A stretch of DNA of 36,561 nt, from NCBI GenBank assembly GCA_009731375.1, contig BJOX01000245.1:348148-384708 (forward strand), in the 5' to 3' direction. A program made the translations under genes and the position numbers. Origin of the DNA: Paulinella micropora. Taxonomy: Eukaryota > Cercozoa > Imbricatea > Euglyphida. The notes below the pieces were generated by a model, which did no database searches, was not told the DNA's origin, and was given only the letters and a program-made list of their open reading frames with translations. Position 1 is the stretch's first letter. The number at the start of each line of letters is the position of its first letter. Positions 34,668-36,561 of the stretch are shown here, piece after piece.

Positions 34668-35262
34668 GCCATTCTACAAAAAATTACGAATGGGGAGCCG
34701 CTACGCTGGAATATAAGGAGTTTTCTACATCCGCTTGGTGATACTTTCAACTTTTTTTTTTCTTTTCTTTTCTCTCTCTCTCTCTCTCTTGTTGGTTAGT
34801 TATCACTAGTTTCTTTTTGCTCTTTACCTCTTGTTCTTCCTCTCTTGTATCCCTTACCATAGTTATTTTATATGTTTTTCATTGGGATTTTTCTCTTCCC
34901 TTACATATATCATTATTATTTCTATTATCTACTCCATCTCTATTCTTTATCTATGGTTTATATATTTTATCTAATATATTATTTCGCCATCCTTTTACTA
35001 CGTTCTAGTTCATCTTTTCAAGATCATCTCTTCAAGTTCCACACTTATTGTATATTTTTTCAAGTTTTTCCAACTTATTATTTTTTTGCCATTTTTACGA
35101 TACTTACGTATTTTTGTCGACAACTTGTTACTGTAGCAAACTGGCCGGGCCGAGCAACTCATCCTTGAAAATTATTGGCTGACTGCATATGTCGTTGTCA
35201 GTTCTCCTAAGGTGGAATACCACTGAAACCGCTTCTCGGAAGCGAGCACAGCAATTCTCATC
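34668..35262. repeat. Segments U and V, second copies (3' region of the plus-strand PLE)
   Basis: U (34668-35035) matches 14270-14655 and V (35033-35262) matches 31495-31710. They follow the RT stop after about 130 bases, so they are the natural 3' untranslated or terminal part of this copy. Confidence 0.8.
35211..35244 (+). other. Conserved double-hairpin RNA motif, copy 2
   Basis: GGTGG-AATA-CCACT, GAAAC, CGCTTC-TCG-GAAGCG. The single change from copy 1 (CCACC to CCACT) keeps pairing as a G-U wobble, which favours selection or recent structure conservation at RNA level. Confidence 0.5.
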
Positions 35263-35264
35263 TT

Positions 35265-35755
35265 TCAAGAATAGTTATTTATTAACAGGGGTTTACCAGA
35301 CCACGAGTGACCGTGCTCACCCCTTTGCCGTTAGTACAAGTAAGTGTAGAGTTTCGTTCAAGTAAGATAAGGGTAAGGTAAGGGGCAAGGTAGGTTTGTT
35401 TTTTTAGCACATGTGAGCTGTGCTCACTATGGAGGTTCTTGTTAGTACGTTTGTGGCGCGGAATTGGTTGTGGTTGCGTGGTAATGGATGTAGTTCTGTT
35501 AGATTGGAAGGTTAAGTAGCACGGCCAGTGAGAGAAAAATTACAAGTTGACATGGGTGAAAGGGAAAATTGTCAAAGTAAGGCAAATTGCCCAGTGCATC
35601 TGGGATGGGAAATTACTGGTAAAAATTGAAAAAAAGTAGATTAGATTGGAAAAAATTATATTAGTTCATAGTATTTTGCAATAAGTTCATCAGTCTCAAC
35701 GTATTAGTGAATTTTACAGTTCCTGTGTGAATTTATTAGCTCCCCCGGTTAGTCA
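35265..35755. repeat. Segment W copy 3 (divergent)
   Basis: It follows V and resembles the other W copies at both ends (GGGGTTTACCAGACCACGAG near the start; GTTCCTGTGTGAATTTATTAG near the end) with a diverged middle. The minus-strand peptide ending STVTRGLVNPC is again present. Confidence 0.7.
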
Positions 35756-35777
35756 TACCGGGAGCCTGCAGGGCATC

Positions 35778-36140
35778 ACAAAAGTCATACGATTGTCTTC
35801 TTGCAAGAAAGGGAGCAAGGGTCGAACGATCGGTCCTTTTATCTTTTATGTTTTCTGGTTAAGCATTTGGTTATTAAATAATGCCTTTTGTGAGAATAGC
35901 TGTGCTTGCTTCCGAGAAGCGGTTTTGGTGGTATTCCACCTTATGAGAAATTGCAATCGTATGCCGTCAGCACGCCGGGTACAGCCTCCTTTTGTCGGTT
36001 AAGATCAGAAAGATATTATTTATTGTCGCAGGGGTCTATATCCACTCAATCCAAGCACTCTGAGAATAATCTAATCTTCCTCCCCTGCAAAAGAGAGGAA
36101 CTTAAACCACTGCCGTATCATCTGGTGGGAAAATGTAGTA
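35778..36140. repeat. Segments X, inverted V end, and Y
   Basis: 35778-35885 matches X at 31716-31822. 35886-35955 is the reverse complement of the end of V, so W copy 3 lies between inverted repeats of about 65 bp. 35997-36140 matches Y at 14142-14272. Confidence 0.75.
35907..35940 (-). other. Conserved double-hairpin RNA motif, copy 3 (inverted)
   Basis: The minus strand reads GGTGG-AATA-CCACC, AAAAC, CGCTTC-TCG-GAAGCA. The linker has changed from GAAAC and the base of the second stem is broken, so this copy has decayed. Confidence 0.45.
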
Positions 36141-36561
36141 GACTATCAGACTCGGAGCCAAGCAACAAAAAGGAAACAAAGAGCCATTTCCTATTGTCCG
36201 CCCTGACGATAATATTATCCGGCGTCAAAATTCCACTCAACTCGAATTACGGGTCTGCGCCGAAGCTGCACGCCGACGAGTCGTGGGACTTTCTACAACA
36301 GTGTGTTGGCAAACAGTGAGACTTGTAGGCATCACCCCCCGGATAGCAGGTAAAAAGTACCCTTTTTCTGGTGTCAGGTGCACCTAGTTTTTTCCCATTA
36401 TTTTCAATATCGTTTGGCCGGATTTAACCTAATGCCATTTTAACCTTGGTCTGTTGCCGTTTTCTTTTCGGCTTCACTGAGCTAATATAACGAGACATCA
36501 TTCTCTTTTGGGGATTTGTGTCTGGTTGTATTACCGACTTTTTATTGAGCTATCTTCGGGG
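36141..36561. other. Unassigned right end
   Basis: A plus-strand frame runs to 36319 (ending with SWDFLQQCVGKQ) but has no recognisable similarity and starts inside the repeat. The rest shows no gene or repeat that I can identify. Confidence 0.35.

Overview
The window is eukaryotic nuclear DNA. It has short spliceosomal introns, RNA-dependent and DNA transposons, and an extreme load of simple repeats. No prokaryotic operon, rRNA or tRNA is visible. The species cannot be named from sequence alone. A Penelope-like element (PLE) with its GIY-YIG endonuclease upstream of the reverse transcriptase fits the Naiad/Chlamys type known from protists, algae and some animals, so a protist or alga is my weak preference. 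Two runs of N mark assembly gaps.

Positions 1 to about 13,550 form a microsatellite field without believable genes. Tetranucleotide blocks (ATCT, CATA, GTAT, GATA, TTAC, GGAT), AT, GT and CT tracts and a TTGGC pentamer block follow each other. Most blocks are punctuated by a private non-microsatellite module of 15-45 bp, repeated 4 to about 28 times. The largest array (9845-13110) carries an inverted segment and a recent higher-order duplication. A foldback element sits inside an ATCT tract at 2685-3076. The long Tyr/Ile/His/Leu/Ser-rich open frames here are only translated microsatellites.

From about 14,140 to 31,490 there is a nest of mobile elements. The oldest layer is a minus-strand PLE. 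It reads from an RS-rich N-terminal region near 31,000, through Ser/Pro/Glu-rich linkers, to a GIY-YIG endonuclease (about 19,360-19,060), and on to a reverse transcriptase ending at 15,668. It carries stops and frameshifts and is flanked by about 500-bp direct repeats (called W). Three younger insertions cut it. The first is an 8.48-kb DNA transposon (20795-29270) with 390-bp terminal inverted repeats and a TTAT target duplication. The second is a 0.58-kb terminal-repeat retrotransposon in miniature (TRIM-like, 15839-16419) in the RT. The third is a 274-bp mariner-type MITE (14880-15153) in the downstream W copy.

The DNA transposon is the most interesting unit. It has two divergent intron-containing genes. 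The plus gene (8 exons, about 1,087 aa) matches a DUF7869-like, probably transposase, core and ends in a RanBP2-type zinc finger. The minus gene (at least 7 exons) encodes a protein with a long Lys/Glu coiled region and no domain I recognise. Both genes run outward and appear to end within or near the TIRs.

Positions 31,490 to 36,561 hold a second, plus-strand PLE reverse transcriptase copy (33040-34533), preceded by an unidentified intron-containing coding region. After it comes a mosaic of terminal-repeat segments (U, V, W, X, Y) also seen around the first PLE. One segment carries a conserved double-hairpin motif present three times.
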